Below are positions 8,961 to 16,884 of a stretch of DNA of 64,000 bases, piece after piece. Source of the stretch: DATARH01 sp963778385 (GTDB taxonomy: Bacteria > Pseudomonadota > Alphaproteobacteria > ATCC43930 > CGMCC-115725); assembly GCA_963778385.1 (NCBI GenBank), contig CAVZUA010000023.1:1-64000 (forward strand), written 5' to 3'. Within the stretch, counting starts at the first letter, position 1; each line of letters opens with the position of its first letter. The notes below the pieces were generated by a model. It had not been told where the DNA came from. It did no database searches and saw nothing but the letters and a program-made list of their open reading frames with translations. The position numbers were made by a program, and so were the translations under genes.

Positions 8961-9375
8961 AGTAGGCCCCGGCACTTGCCACCCCATTGTCGTGATAGGC
9001 AGAATCTTCACCGATCCTTCCCTCAACGCAACCGAGGCGTTCTCTTCTCCTGGGAATAACGCAGAAAGCAGCCGAGTCTGGCAATGGCGACGGCGCATCA
9101 ATCCTACTTTCTCGTATAGCCCTGCCTTCCTCGAAAGATGGCACCGCTGACGGGATCATCTGCGCCAACACCGATGACACGCGGCGCGTGATCGGCGCGC
9201 GCCAATTGGCGCTGCTGCGCAATTCGCGGCTGGCGCCGCCGAAGCGCGAAGGCGCTAAAGGGCCTGTCAGCGTGCGCACGGCCCCCTGGGACCCAATGCC
9301 TACGACCTGTTTTTCGCGTCCGAACGTCGGCCTCGACACTATCGGGGGCAGATAGGCCCCTAATCGCCAATGTGT
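8961..9375 (+). other. Gene-poor stretch with a possible coding remnant
   Basis: No convincing gene. On the plus strand at about 9140-9250 a short frame reads DGIICANTDDTRRVIGARQL and continues for a few residues; it looks like a piece of a larger protein but has no start and I cannot name the family. The rest holds nothing I can support. Confidence 0.3.
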
Positions 9376-9930
9376 CTAGCGGTGGCCTCCGCCGCCGTGG
9401 GACCCACCGCCGTGAAATTCGCCGCCATGGAAGCCGCCGTGGAATCCGGCACCGTGAAACCTCATGCCGTGAACAAAGGCGAAGTGGTGGAAATTGTGGA
9501 AACGGTGCCCCCGAAAGACGCCAAATCCAATGACCACGTCGGCGGGGTAGCCGTAAGCGTAGTACCCATAATCGTCATACGGATAGGCGTAACCATAAGC
9601 GGCGTAATACTGGGACAGCCACGCCGCATAGGCTTGGCAATACTGGGCATAATAGGCGTCGTTGCAGTCGACGTCGGCGGGATAGACGTAGGCCTGCGGC
9701 AGATAGCCCGGCGCCTCGGAAGCCGTGAGCATCGCGGGTTGCGGTGCGTTCGGCATCGCGGGTTGAGCGGGCGTGGCAATGGCCAGCCGGTTCAGCTCGG
9801 CGTCGTTCAGGTCTTCGGCCGTGTCCGCCCGGCCGGGCGCCGCAATCGTCAGCGCAGCGGCCAGTGCCATCCCGCCCAGGACCCATGGTCGACGCTTGCG
9901 GCCGACAATCCCGTTACCGAAATCGGACAT
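9376..9930 (-). CDS. Secreted Tyr-rich and His/Gly-rich protein of unknown function
   Basis: 184 residues. A positively charged start and hydrophobic segment (WVLGGMALAAALTIAAPGRA, about 16-35) give a signal peptide with likely cleavage after GRA or ADA. The middle (about 75-130) is packed with Tyr, Ala and Asp and has two Cys (ADVDCNDAYYAQYCQAY). The last 45 residues are HGG/FHG repeats (HFHNFHHFAF, then FHGGFHGGEFHGGGSHGGGG). Such His-Gly tails often bind Ni, Zn or Cu. No enzyme motif is seen. It stands alone between the TetR gene and a divergent glycosyltransferase remnant. Metal binding is inference from composition only. Confidence 0.65.
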   Translation of the reverse strand: MSDFGNGIVGRKRRPWVLGGMALAAALTIAAPGRADTAEDLNDAELNRLAIATPAQPAMPNAPQPAMLTASEAPGYLPQAYVYPADVDCNDAYYAQYCQAYAAWLSQYYAAYGYAYPYDDYGYYAYGYPADVVIGFGVFRGHRFHNFHHFAFVHGMRFHGAGFHGGFHGGEFHGGGSHGGGGHR

Positions 9931-10095
9931 CGCGGGCCTCCATCCACGAAACGGCCCCTTAAAGGTACGTTGCCGTTTCGTTTTTTTCAGCGGCGGGCGC
10001 CATCAACTCGCCGTGAGGCGCTAGGCGCGGCCGTGCGTGAATTGGTTCGCTCATTTGCATCTTGTACGCCGCCCGCAGGCCCGGAGTCGAAAGCG

Positions 10096-10823
10096 ATGAC
10101 TGAGGTCGCCATCGTCATCCCCATGCTGAACGAGGCGGCGGGACTGCCGCGGGTATTACGTTCTCTCGCCGCGCTCGAACCACCGCCGGCGGAGGTGCTG
10201 GCGGTGGATGGCGGCAGCACCGACGCCTCCGTCGCCATCGCGGAAGCGGCCGGGCTAGTTGTCGTCCGGCACGGGACCCGTGCCGGGCGGTGGCGATTAA
10301 CCGTGGCGTGCAGGAGGCTGCGGCACCGATCATCTGCGTGCTGCACGCCGACACCTTGCTGCCCGACGACGCGGTTGCGGTGATGCGCAGGGTGCTCGCA
10401 GATCCTGGGACCGCTCTGGCCAGCTTCACCCCGCTTCTCAGCGGGCCGGACCGGGTCCGTTGGGGGACCAGCTTCCACAATTGGATCAAGACCTGGTACG
10501 CGCCACTGCTGTTTCGCCCGCATCTCTTCCTGCGCGGCGTGCGGCTGCTATTCGGCGACCACGCCATGTTCTTCCGCCGCGCTGATTTCCTGGCCGTCGG
10601 TGGCTGCGACCCCACGCTGCTGGTCATGGAGGAGGCGGATTTGTGCATCCGCTTCCACCGGCTCGGCCGAACCCGCCTGGTCAATCGCGTGGTGATCACC
10701 TCCGATCGGCGGGTCACAGCCTGGGGCGCGCTGCGGGCGAACTGGGTCTACCTCAAGGTCGGAGCACGCTGGGGGCTCGGCTTTCGCAAAGGGCTGGAGC
10801 GGAACTACCCCGACGTGCGCTGA
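10096..10823 (+). pseudogene. Family 2 glycosyltransferase (TIGR04283-like), single frameshift
   Basis: Starts MTEVAIVIPMLNEAAGLPRV and runs through the nucleotide-binding text EVLAVDGGSTDASV. Near 10280-10290 one base is missing, and the homologous text resumes in another frame at AINRGVQEAAAPIICVLHAD, which holds the acidic HADT motif, and ends ...GLERNYPDVR at 10823. Total 728 bases, one short of a codon multiple. Family members are about 240 residues and often sit beside a partner transferase or carotenoid/hopanoid-like genes. The tail overlaps the convergent epimerase remnant by 19 bases. If the deletion is a read error, this is an intact cytoplasmic glycosyltransferase. Confidence 0.75.
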
Positions 10824-11698
10824 ACCGTTCGCCCGCGCAGATAGCCGGTGGCGATGCCGTAGTCGATCAGCCGTTGCAGGAAGGCTTGATCGAGGCGCGG
10901 ACACGTGCGCCCGCTCAGCGCCCGCAGGTTCGCGTCCTGGAACCGGGGGTCACGCTGCAGGTAGCTGGCGTAGAGCGACGTCACGTGGCGGTCGAGGGTC
11001 TGCTCGGCGCGGGTCAGCCGGGCGCGTTCGAAGTTTTCGGGCGGCACGAAGCGTGGCGCGTGCAGGTGCTGATAGCCCAGCGCCAGGGTCCGCAACGCGA
11101 CGACCGGGATGGGCGTGCCCGAGACCAAGTGGTAGGTGCGGCCCGACGCCTCGGGCATCCGTTCGGCGATATCCCTCAGCCCGCCGATGACGTGATCAAT
11201 CGGCACGAGGTCGAGGCTCGCGCAAGGGCTGGCGGGAAGGACATGGATGCGGCCCGCCGTCACCAGGCGGATCAGAGCGTAGATGTTGGTGAACTGGCCG
11301 ATGATCCCATCGCGGTAGCGACCGACGACGATCGACGGGCGCGCCACGGCGCTGATCCCGCCTTGCTGTTGTGCGGCGCGGATCAGGCACTCCGCTGCTG
11401 CCTTGCTGAACTCGTAGCCGTTCGCAAAACGCTGCCCGACATCGAGTTCACCTTCCGCAACCGGACCGCTTCGCTCGCCGCAGACATAGGCCGTGCTCAG
11501 GTGCAGCAGTGGGATCGGTGCCTGCCCCCTTTGTCCGATGAGGGCGAGCACGTTGGCGGTTCCACCGATGTTCACCTCCCGGTACACGCGCTCACTGAGG
11601 TTGAACCCGGTGGCGGCGGCGCCATGGATCACCAGGTCCAAGCCTCGCAGGATTTCAGCAAGGCGCGCCCCATCCAGCCCCAGCCCAGGCCGACGCAC
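10805..11698 (-). CDS. NAD-dependent epimerase/thioester-reductase-like SDR, lacking its N-terminus
   Basis: 297 residues from a GTG at 11698. Extended-SDR features are present: LDLVIHGAA, then HLSTAYVCG with the active-site Ser/Thr, and the YxxxK pair in YEFSKAAAE, followed by RPSIVVGR. The GxxGxxG dinucleotide-binding start, which should lie about 50 residues upstream, is absent. Its homology seems to continue a little before the GTG (FPLPGEVTTLRGDV), but a TAG in that frame at about 11763 closes it. So this gene has lost its first beta-alpha-beta unit, probably by recombination with the membrane-protein remnant at 11750-11902. Unlikely to bind NAD(P) normally. Confidence 0.7.
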   Translation of the reverse strand: MRRPGLGLDGARLAEILRGLDLVIHGAAATGFNLSERVYREVNIGGTANVLALIGQRGQAPIPLLHLSTAYVCGERSGPVAEGELDVGQRFANGYEFSKAAAECLIRAAQQQGGISAVARPSIVVGRYRDGIIGQFTNIYALIRLVTAGRIHVLPASPCASLDLVPIDHVIGGLRDIAERMPEASGRTYHLVSGTPIPVVALRTLALGYQHLHAPRFVPPENFERARLTRAEQTLDRHVTSLYASYLQRDPRFQDANLRALSGRTCPRLDQAFLQRLIDYGIATGYLRGRTVQRTSG

Positions 11699-11749
11699 GT
11701 CGCCCCGAAGGGTTGTAACCTCGCCTGGAAGCGGAAAGGTGCCATTCCA

Positions 11750-11902
11750 CGGCTGGCGCTAGCGCAGTGTTCGTTTGGCGGCGCCGCCCCGCTGTCTGCA
11801 CGCCTGGTACGGTACGCGGTCGAACTCCCGGCCGCTCTCGTCTTGATGAGCGTCCTATCGCTCGGCGCTGCCCTCGCGGTGCTCGGGTTTATGTATGCGT
11901 GA
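11750..11902 (+). pseudogene. C-terminal remnant of a small membrane protein
   Basis: An open frame with no good start ends LVLMSVLSLGAALAVLGF plus three residues at a TGA at 11900-11902, giving one clear transmembrane helix. It overlaps the ATG of the GDCCVxC gene by eight bases, an arrangement of coupled genes, which suggests the membrane protein was once the operon partner. Its 5' part is missing where the truncated epimerase begins on the other strand. Family not identified. Confidence 0.35.
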
Positions 11903-12125
11903 GGAAGCGCTCGTGATCCTGGAATCGACCATCACGTGCCCGAACTGCGGCACTGCCAAGACCGAAACAATGCCGACCCATGCCTGCCAATTCTTTTACG
12001 ACTGTGCAGGCTGCGGCGAGCTTCTCCGGCCGAAATCCGGCGACTGCTGCGTGTTCTGCTCGTATGGATCGGTGCCGTGTCCGCCTATTCAGGCGGGTGA
12101 GACGCCGACGTCTCGACCTAGCTGA
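11895..12125 (+). CDS. GDCCVxC-domain small cysteine-rich protein
   Basis: 76 residues. Two CxxC-like pairs (TCPNCG near 15, DCAGCGELL near 36) and the diagnostic KSGDCCVFCSYGSVPCPPIQ motif (about residues 46-65). In this family one Cys of the GDCC motif can be selenocysteine; here all are Cys codons (tgc/tgt). The proteins often accompany mercury or heavy-metal transport genes, and a role as a small redox or metal-binding protein is likely but unproven. No MerR or MerA is in the window; the preceding membrane remnant may be the lost partner. Confidence 0.75.
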   Translation: MREEALVILESTITCPNCGTAKTETMPTHACQFFYDCAGCGELLRPKSGDCCVFCSYGSVPCPPIQAGETPTSRPS

Positions 12126-12734
12126 TCGACCGCACGCACGGTTATCAGCTTCAACAGGTCGTCAACCACGTAACGGCTCTCGACGAGTTCAAGACCGGCC
12201 TCGGGAACATGCCGCTCAGTGTGGCGGTCGAAGCTCGCCCCGTATGCCCACATGATCCAAGGTTGCCAGATGCGGGACATGATCCGCCGGAAGGTTCCGC
12301 GGCCGGACATACTCCAGTAGCCGGATCAGCCCACCCGGTTTGACGACCCGACCAAGCTCCCGCAGCGCCGGCACTTGGAGGTCGTTGGGCAGGACGCAAA
12401 ACAGGAAGGTAGCCACGGCCGCATCGAATGAGCCGGCCGGAAACTCAAGATGGGTCACATCCATCTGATAGAGGCGACCGCCAGCCGCGAGGGTCGGGCA
12501 TCGATCATGTGCGCGCGCCAGCATCGCGGGACTGGTGTCGATACCGGAAACGACCGCATCCAGCGGGTAATAGGCGCAGTTCCGACCCGTCCCGATACCC
12601 GCGTCGAGCAATTGACCGCCGAGATTCTCGAACATCAGGGGTCGCAAGCCACTATAGCGCTTCCGCTCAAACGGCAGGTCAAGGAGATCGTAGAACGGGG
12701 CGATGCGCTGATACCGGTCGACATTTGACATCAT
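12089..12734 (-). pseudogene. Class I SAM methyltransferase (UbiE/PmtA-like), frameshifted
   Basis: Starts SNVDRYQRIAPFYDLLDLPF and has the SAM-binding motif I LLDAGIGTGRN (about residue 40) and post-I acidic SGID, plus the motif LGRVVKPGG typical of UbiE-like enzymes. At about 12295-12305 the frame shifts: the homologous continuation GTFRRIMSRIWQPWIMWAYG is in another frame and ends at 12089. The length, 646 bases, has one extra base. Neighbours give no clue to the substrate; similar proteins methylate phospholipids, quinones or arsenite. Either a recent pseudogene or a one-base error. Confidence 0.75.
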
Positions 12735-12837
12735 GTGAGGTCAGCGCCCGTTGGGAATGGCTGCTCGCAGATTATCCGATGATGAGCCGGAGTGCTGGGT
12801 CTGTTAGCGTGAGCCGGGAAGGACGGCTCCAGGCGAA

Positions 12838-14112
12838 ATGACAACCGTATTCGCAAAATTGTTTGCCGGACGGATGCACTACGGCTGGGTCGTGCTGGCC
12901 GTCATGTTCTCGGCCTCGATGGCGGGGGTCGGGGTGCGCGCGGCCCCTGGTGTCATGATCGTGCCGTTGCAACACGCCTTCGGTTGGGATGTCAGCACCA
13001 TCTCCGCCGCCGTTTCAGTCAACATCGTTCTGCTTGGCCTGACCGGGCCATTCCTGACCGGTTTCACCGAGGTCATCGGCCTCAAACGCACCATCCTGTC
13101 GTGCATGGCGATGCTGATGGCCGGGTCGGGCCTCTCGGTGTTCATGACCTCGCCTTGGCACCTCTTTCTGACCTGGGGGCTGATGGTCGGTATCGGCTCG
13201 GGTGCGGGCGCTGTAGGCATCGCGGCCGCGGTGGCAAATCGTTGGTTCGTCGAGCGGAATGGCTTGGCGATGGGCCTGCTCTTTTCCGCCGCTGCGGCCG
13301 GACAACTCGTATTCCTACCGTTACTCGCCCTGGTCGCAGAGCACTTCGGTTGGCAGGGGGTCTCGATAGCGGTGACGCTTGCGGTCGCCGTTATGTTGCC
13401 ATTGGTGGCGATGCTACTGCCGGAATCGCCGGCCCAAGTCGGCCTTTCCGCCTACGGCTCCACGACTGTCCTGGCCCCGCCGCCGCGCCAGGGCAACCCA
13501 TTCTCCGTCGCCATTACGGCGCTATGCCGGGCGTCACGGTCGATGGATTTCTGGCTACTCACGCTGAGCTTTGCCATCTGTGGCCTGTCTACCAACGGCC
13601 TGATTAACACCCATCTCATCGCCTATTGCGGCGACCACGGTATCGCAGAAGTCCGTTCGGCCAGCATGCTCGCGGTCATCGGCGGTTTCAGCCTGATCGG
13701 ATCGGCGGGGTCCGGCTGGTTATGCGATCGGGTGAATCCGCGCGTGCTGCTGTTCTGGTATTACGGGTTGCGTGGGCTCTCCTTGGCCATCATCCCCTTT
13801 ACTCAGTTCGACGCGGTCAGCCTGTCGATCTTCTCGGTGTTCTATGGCCTCGATTGGGTCGCCACCGGCCCGGCGACGGTCGCGTTGACGAACGAGGTCT
13901 TCGGGCGGCGCGACACACCCGTCATCGTCGCCTGGATTTTTGCCGGCCACCAAGTTGGCGGAGGTCTTGCCGCCTTCGGTGCCGGCATGGTGCGGAGCGT
14001 GACCGGGAACTACCTACTGGCGTTCCTAATAAGCGGGCTGGCGTGCCTGCTGGCGTCGTTATTGGTGCTGCGTATTGCCCGCCACGGCCCCGTCGTCGCG
14101 CCAGCTGAGTGA
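12838..14112 (+). CDS. MFS transporter (monocarboxylate/OFA-like)
   Basis: 424 residues, 12 predicted membrane helices in two halves joined by a cytoplasmic loop around residues 205-225. The N-terminus MHYGWVVLAVMFS with a conserved YGW just before helix 1 is typical of the monocarboxylate porter/oxalate-formate antiporter branch. Intact, unlike its neighbours. Divergent from the methyltransferase remnant with about 100 bases between. The substrate is unknown; an organic anion is the family expectation. The last codons and stop lie in a 39-bp tandem duplication. Confidence 0.85.
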   Translation: MTTVFAKLFAGRMHYGWVVLAVMFSASMAGVGVRAAPGVMIVPLQHAFGWDVSTISAAVSVNIVLLGLTGPFLTGFTEVIGLKRTILSCMAMLMAGSGLSVFMTSPWHLFLTWGLMVGIGSGAGAVGIAAAVANRWFVERNGLAMGLLFSAAAAGQLVFLPLLALVAEHFGWQGVSIAVTLAVAVMLPLVAMLLPESPAQVGLSAYGSTTVLAPPPRQGNPFSVAITALCRASRSMDFWLLTLSFAICGLSTNGLINTHLIAYCGDHGIAEVRSASMLAVIGGFSLIGSAGSGWLCDRVNPRVLLFWYYGLRGLSLAIIPFTQFDAVSLSIFSVFYGLDWVATGPATVALTNEVFGRRDTPVIVAWIFAGHQVGGGLAAFGAGMVRSVTGNYLLAFLISGLACLLASLLVLRIARHGPVVAPAE

Positions 14113-14174
14113 GACGGCGGTAGAGGAAGCTGGGTCGCGCCAGCTGAGTGAGACGGCGGTAGAGGAAGCTGGGT
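14097..14174 (+). repeat. Perfect 39-bp tandem duplication over the MFS stop codon
   Basis: The 39-base unit at 14097-14135 is repeated without a mismatch at 14136-14174. The unit contains the last codons of the transporter with its TGA, and the upstream region of the SRPBCC remnant, including aggaagctgggt just before that gene's start. Perfect identity implies a very recent duplication (or an assembly artefact). Confidence 0.95.
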
Positions 14175-14619
14175 GTGTCGGTCGATGTCTTGACCGAGAT
14201 CACCATTACGAAGCCGAGCGCAGTGGTAGCGAGCTTCTCGTCCGATCCCGACAATGTGCCAAAATGGTATACGAATATCCGGTCTGTCGAATGGAAGACG
14301 GAGTCACCACTTCATATTGGATCGAAAATTGCCTTCGGCGCAGTTTCTTGGGCGTCGACTTTCCTACACTTACGAAGTCGTCAAGTTCGTTGTTGGCGAG
14401 CGTTTCGTAATGCGAACTTCAGAGGGGTCGTTCCCTCTGGGGACGATTTTACTTGGGCATCGACGCCCGAGGTGCCACTCGGACGATCTTGCGGAATCGC
14501 GGCACCCCGACAGGCTTTTCACGCTTCCTTGCGCCATTCATGTCGATGGCGATCCGCAGAGCCAACCGGAACGACCTTGTCAGTTTGAAGACCTGCAGGA
14601 ACGTAGTTCCGGCGGATAG
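14175..14619 (+). pseudogene. SRPBCC (polyketide cyclase/START-like) family protein, multiply frameshifted
   Basis: Opens MSVDVLTEITITKPSAVVAS and PDNVPKWYTNIRSVEWKT, a typical small ligand-binding SRPBCC start. The homologous text then changes frame at least three times: FLGRRLSYTYEVVKFVVGER, then DDFTWAS, then RNRGTPTGFSRFLAPFMSMA and AIRRANRNDLVSLK, with a probable stop at 14617-14619. Whole protein would be about 148 residues. The gene immediately follows the duplicated sequence at the end of the MFS gene. Inactive as read. Confidence 0.75.
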
Positions 14620-14741
14620 CGCCAGCGCCTCTATCGCGGGCGTGCTCAAAAAGATTTACGGCCGTGAAACCGAGGCCATTCTGTGCGCGTTCGCAGCATG
14701 ATTGGCTCAGCACGGGTTTTCTCCCCTGAACCCCGCCTCTC

Positions 14742-14772
14742 GGAAACCCCGGCTCCCCCCGCCGGGGTTTCC
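14742..14772. terminator. Strong perfect hairpin between two gene remnants
   Basis: A 12-bp perfect stem, ggaaaccccggc (14742-14753) with gccggggtttcc (14761-14772), and a 7-base C-rich loop. It lies between the SRPBCC remnant (plus) and the IS110 remnant (minus, ending at 14773), so it can serve both directions. No long T-run follows, so it may be a factor-independent terminator of weak type or an insertion-sequence end structure. Confidence 0.6.
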
Positions 14773-15390
14773 TCATTCTGGGGCAAGTAACCTTGAGCCT
14801 CGTTTCACGTCGCCGTTAGCTCCTGGACGATGAAGATCGTCCACATGATCGCCAGCACAACCAGCCAATAGCCAGGCCAGCTCGACCATTGTTGTCCTCA
14901 GCCGCGGGTTGCCCGCCTTGGACACACCCTGCTCGTGATCGATCGAGCCGCTCTGCCATGGCGTCGGCGCCAGACCGGCGTAGGCGGCCACCTGCCTGCG
15001 GTTGTCGAACTGGCGGAACAGGCCTTCCGACCAGAGGACGGCGGCGGTCTCAGGGCCGATGCCCTTCAACCGCGTCAGCATGGCCGCCGGCGAGGCCGCC
15101 TCGTCAGTCGCCGGCTTGAGCAAGGCGTCCCGTTCCGCCTCGACGCTCTTCAGCTGCTCCAGCAGGACCTCGAGCCGATCCCGCTCGCGGATGAGCTGCG
15201 CCTTCAGGTGCTCCGGCAAGGGCCGGCCGTCGCCTGTCCGCAGCTCCTCCAGCCGCTCACGCCGACCCTTGCGCAGCGGCTCGTACCCGAACACCCCCCG
15301 GGCGAAGAGTAGCCCTTTGATCCGGTTGACGTGCGTCACCCGCTCGCCCACCAGCGTCTTGCGCTCGCGGCAGACACGCCGGCGGTCCAA
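14773..15390 (-). mobile_element. IS110-family transposase remnant
   Basis: 205 residues match the middle and C-terminal (Transposase_20) part of IS110-type DEDD transposases: RERKTLVGERVTHVNRIKGL, then LTRLKGIGPETAAVLWSEGL and NRRQVAAYAGLAPTPWQSGS, GVSKAGNPRLRT. The N-terminal DEDD catalytic domain is missing or out of frame: a stop lies just before the TTG at 15390 and only weak traces such as KVETDELAQE occur upstream. The C-terminus also leaves the family after ELAWL. So it is a dead fragment, without visible ends. Confidence 0.8.
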
Positions 15391-15572
15391 TCCTCAGCTT
15401 CACCGGCCCTTTGCCGCCGGGGATCACGCGAAGCTGGCCAAATTCTTGCGCAAGCTCGTCAGTCTCGACCTTTATCTTCGGCCGGCGGCGCGGAGAGCTT
15501 GGCACGGCTAATCGGCGAGACGCCGAAGCGGTCGCCGACCCCGGACGATGCGTCGGCAAACTCCCCTGTCGA

Positions 15573-15785
15573 TCATGGCGACGTGTCTGGCCGGCCAGCT
15601 CCCTGTTCCTCGGCGGCGATCGCCGGCGTCAGGTCACCCACGTTGCCGGCAAGGAATTCGCACTGGCGCGCCAGCGTCAGGAGATGGTTCCGCGTTTGCG
15701 GGGTGGTCGCGTCGGCCGCCAGCCGGCGCCAACGTTCCGCGAGACGCTGGTACTCGGTCTTTAATATCCGCACCGCGCCGTCCAT
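15573..15785 (-). CDS. Small helical hypothetical protein, 70 residues
   Basis: From ATG 15785: MDGAVRILKTEYQRLAERWR, then TTPQTRNHLLTLARQCEFLA. All-helical and amphipathic with a coiled-coil look, of a type commonly seen as stand-alone small proteins in rhizobial genomes. A longer in-frame start at 15863 adds 26 residues of low-quality sequence. No function is known. It lies between the IS110 remnant and the tRNA. Confidence 0.5.
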   Translation of the reverse strand: MDGAVRILKTEYQRLAERWRRLAADATTPQTRNHLLTLARQCEFLAGNVGDLTPAIAAEEQGAGRPDTSP

Positions 15786-16026
15786 GCCTTTTGCTCCGCC
15801 CGTGTACCGGATTATCACGTAGAGAGAACCCGCCTTCAACGATTGCCGGCGAGGAGGCGTCAAAGGCGTAGCTTAGGAAAAGCTACCCGAGGATCTGTTG
15901 CGTTTTCGCTGCCAGTCTGCACAGTAGAGCCCGCGACGTCGCGGTACGATGCATAGTCAGATGTGCATTTCTGTGGGACGCCGTAACTGCCTCTTCCCTC
16001 GGTGGCCAGGATTTTTAGTTGCGAGC

Positions 16027-16102
16027 GGGCGTGTAGCTCAATGGTAGAGCGCCGCTGTTACACGGCGGAGGCTGGAGGTTCGATTCCTACCCGCGCCCAC
16101 CA
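16027..16102 (+). tRNA. tRNA-Val (anticodon UAC), with one extra base in the T arm
   Basis: Acceptor gggcgtg pairs with cgcgccc, D arm gctc/gagc, anticodon stem ccgct/ggcgg closing a gttacac loop with U33 and anticodon TAC, T loop ttcgatt, discriminator A and encoded CCA (16100-16102). Length is 76 instead of the 75 expected for this layout: the T stem ggagg/cctacc pairs only if one A is bulged out. The phage-type integrase at 16885-18057 lies close downstream, so the 3' end is a plausible attachment site. The extra base may be a read error or a sign that the copy is altered by integration. Confidence 0.8.
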
Positions 16103-16343
16103 AGCATCTTAGATGAAAAGTGAGTTGGCGGACGGTCTCGATGCCTGCCGGATGCAGCCCGGTATTAGCGCCTCGCCAAGCAAGACAGCTGCACCAAGGC
16201 TGTATCGATCGCGCTGCTCGGGCTCGCGAGGTATGCCGCTTTCTGGGCCCCTCTCGTGGCCGCTGACGCGCATCTCGCCTGGGGGCAGGTGGCGGTTTAT
16301 GAGGAGCCCGCAGCATCAATCGCCAGCGAGGCGGGCGATGATG

Positions 16344-16553
16344 TCACGCCGCTTTCGCCGCCAGAACTCGCCCGACATTGGCGCGATGGACGCCGACGCG
16401 GCGGGCGATCTCGGCGTTGGTGAGCCCGCCAGCTTTGAGACGGCGGATCTCAGCCACCTGGACGCGCACCGTCGGTTTGCGGCCTTTGTATTTACCTTCG
16501 GCCTTGGCCGCCGCAATCCCTTTGCGCTGATGGGTGCTGAACAGACCAACCAT
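16344..16553 (-). pseudogene. C-terminal fragment of a serine recombinase (resolvase) with HTH_7-like motif
   Basis: Reads STHQRKGIAAAKAEGKYKGR then KPT and a helix-turn-helix GLTNAEIARRVGVHRANVGR, the standard end of Tn3/Hin-type resolvases. The catalytic N-terminal domain (Ser, YxRVSTxxQ) is absent. In the same frame upstream a hydrophobic helix (SFVASLVVGTVGVLVGIGGI) could make a small membrane protein, starting just past the end of the 88-residue gene, so this may be a novel membrane-HTH small protein instead of a plain remnant. Confidence 0.5.
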
Positions 16554-16612
16554 GATCCCGCCGATCCCGACGAGGACGCCGACCGTGCCGACGACGAGGC
16601 TCGCGACAAAGC

Positions 16613-16879
16613 TCAGTACGCCCAGCGCACGGCTTCCTCGCCGACCCTGAGCGTCTCCCGATGGCGATCTTCAACCAGCCGGGCGGCTTCGGCCTCCTTG
16701 CGCTCGATCCAACCTTCGACATAGTCGCGCTGCGGGTCCTGCAGGCCGGACACGAATAGGCGGACCTTAGCGTTTTGACCGGTGCCGATGTTGTCCGGGG
16801 CGAGATAGAGCTTCACTGCGGTGAGGCCGCGCTTTTCTAGTACGGCGTCCCAGCGCGGTGCGAGCGGGTGATCAGTCAT
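16613..16879 (-). CDS. Small hypothetical protein coupled to the integrase
   Basis: 88 residues from ATG 16879, five bases after the integrase stop on the same strand, so probably co-transcribed. Reads KLYLAPDNIGTGQNAKVRLF and DYVEGWIERKEAEAARLVED; the second half is a charged helix. No family recognised. Position after integrase suggests a helper or an excision-related protein, but this is inference. Confidence 0.5.
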   Translation of the reverse strand: MTDHPLAPRWDAVLEKRGLTAVKLYLAPDNIGTGQNAKVRLFVSGLQDPQRDYVEGWIERKEAEAARLVEDRHRETLRVGEEAVRWAY

Positions 16880-16884
16880 CGGGA

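Noticed and set aside
10643..11902. A 419-residue plus-strand frame opposite the epimerase
   Set aside because: Most of it is a shadow of the minus-strand SDR; only the last ~50 residues with a membrane helix are possibly real.
16027..16102. tRNA-Asn reading with anticodon GTT
   Set aside because: Placing GTT as the anticodon leaves the anticodon stem unpaired; TAC with U33 and the ccgct/ggcgg stem fits better, as do the discriminator A and Val identity.
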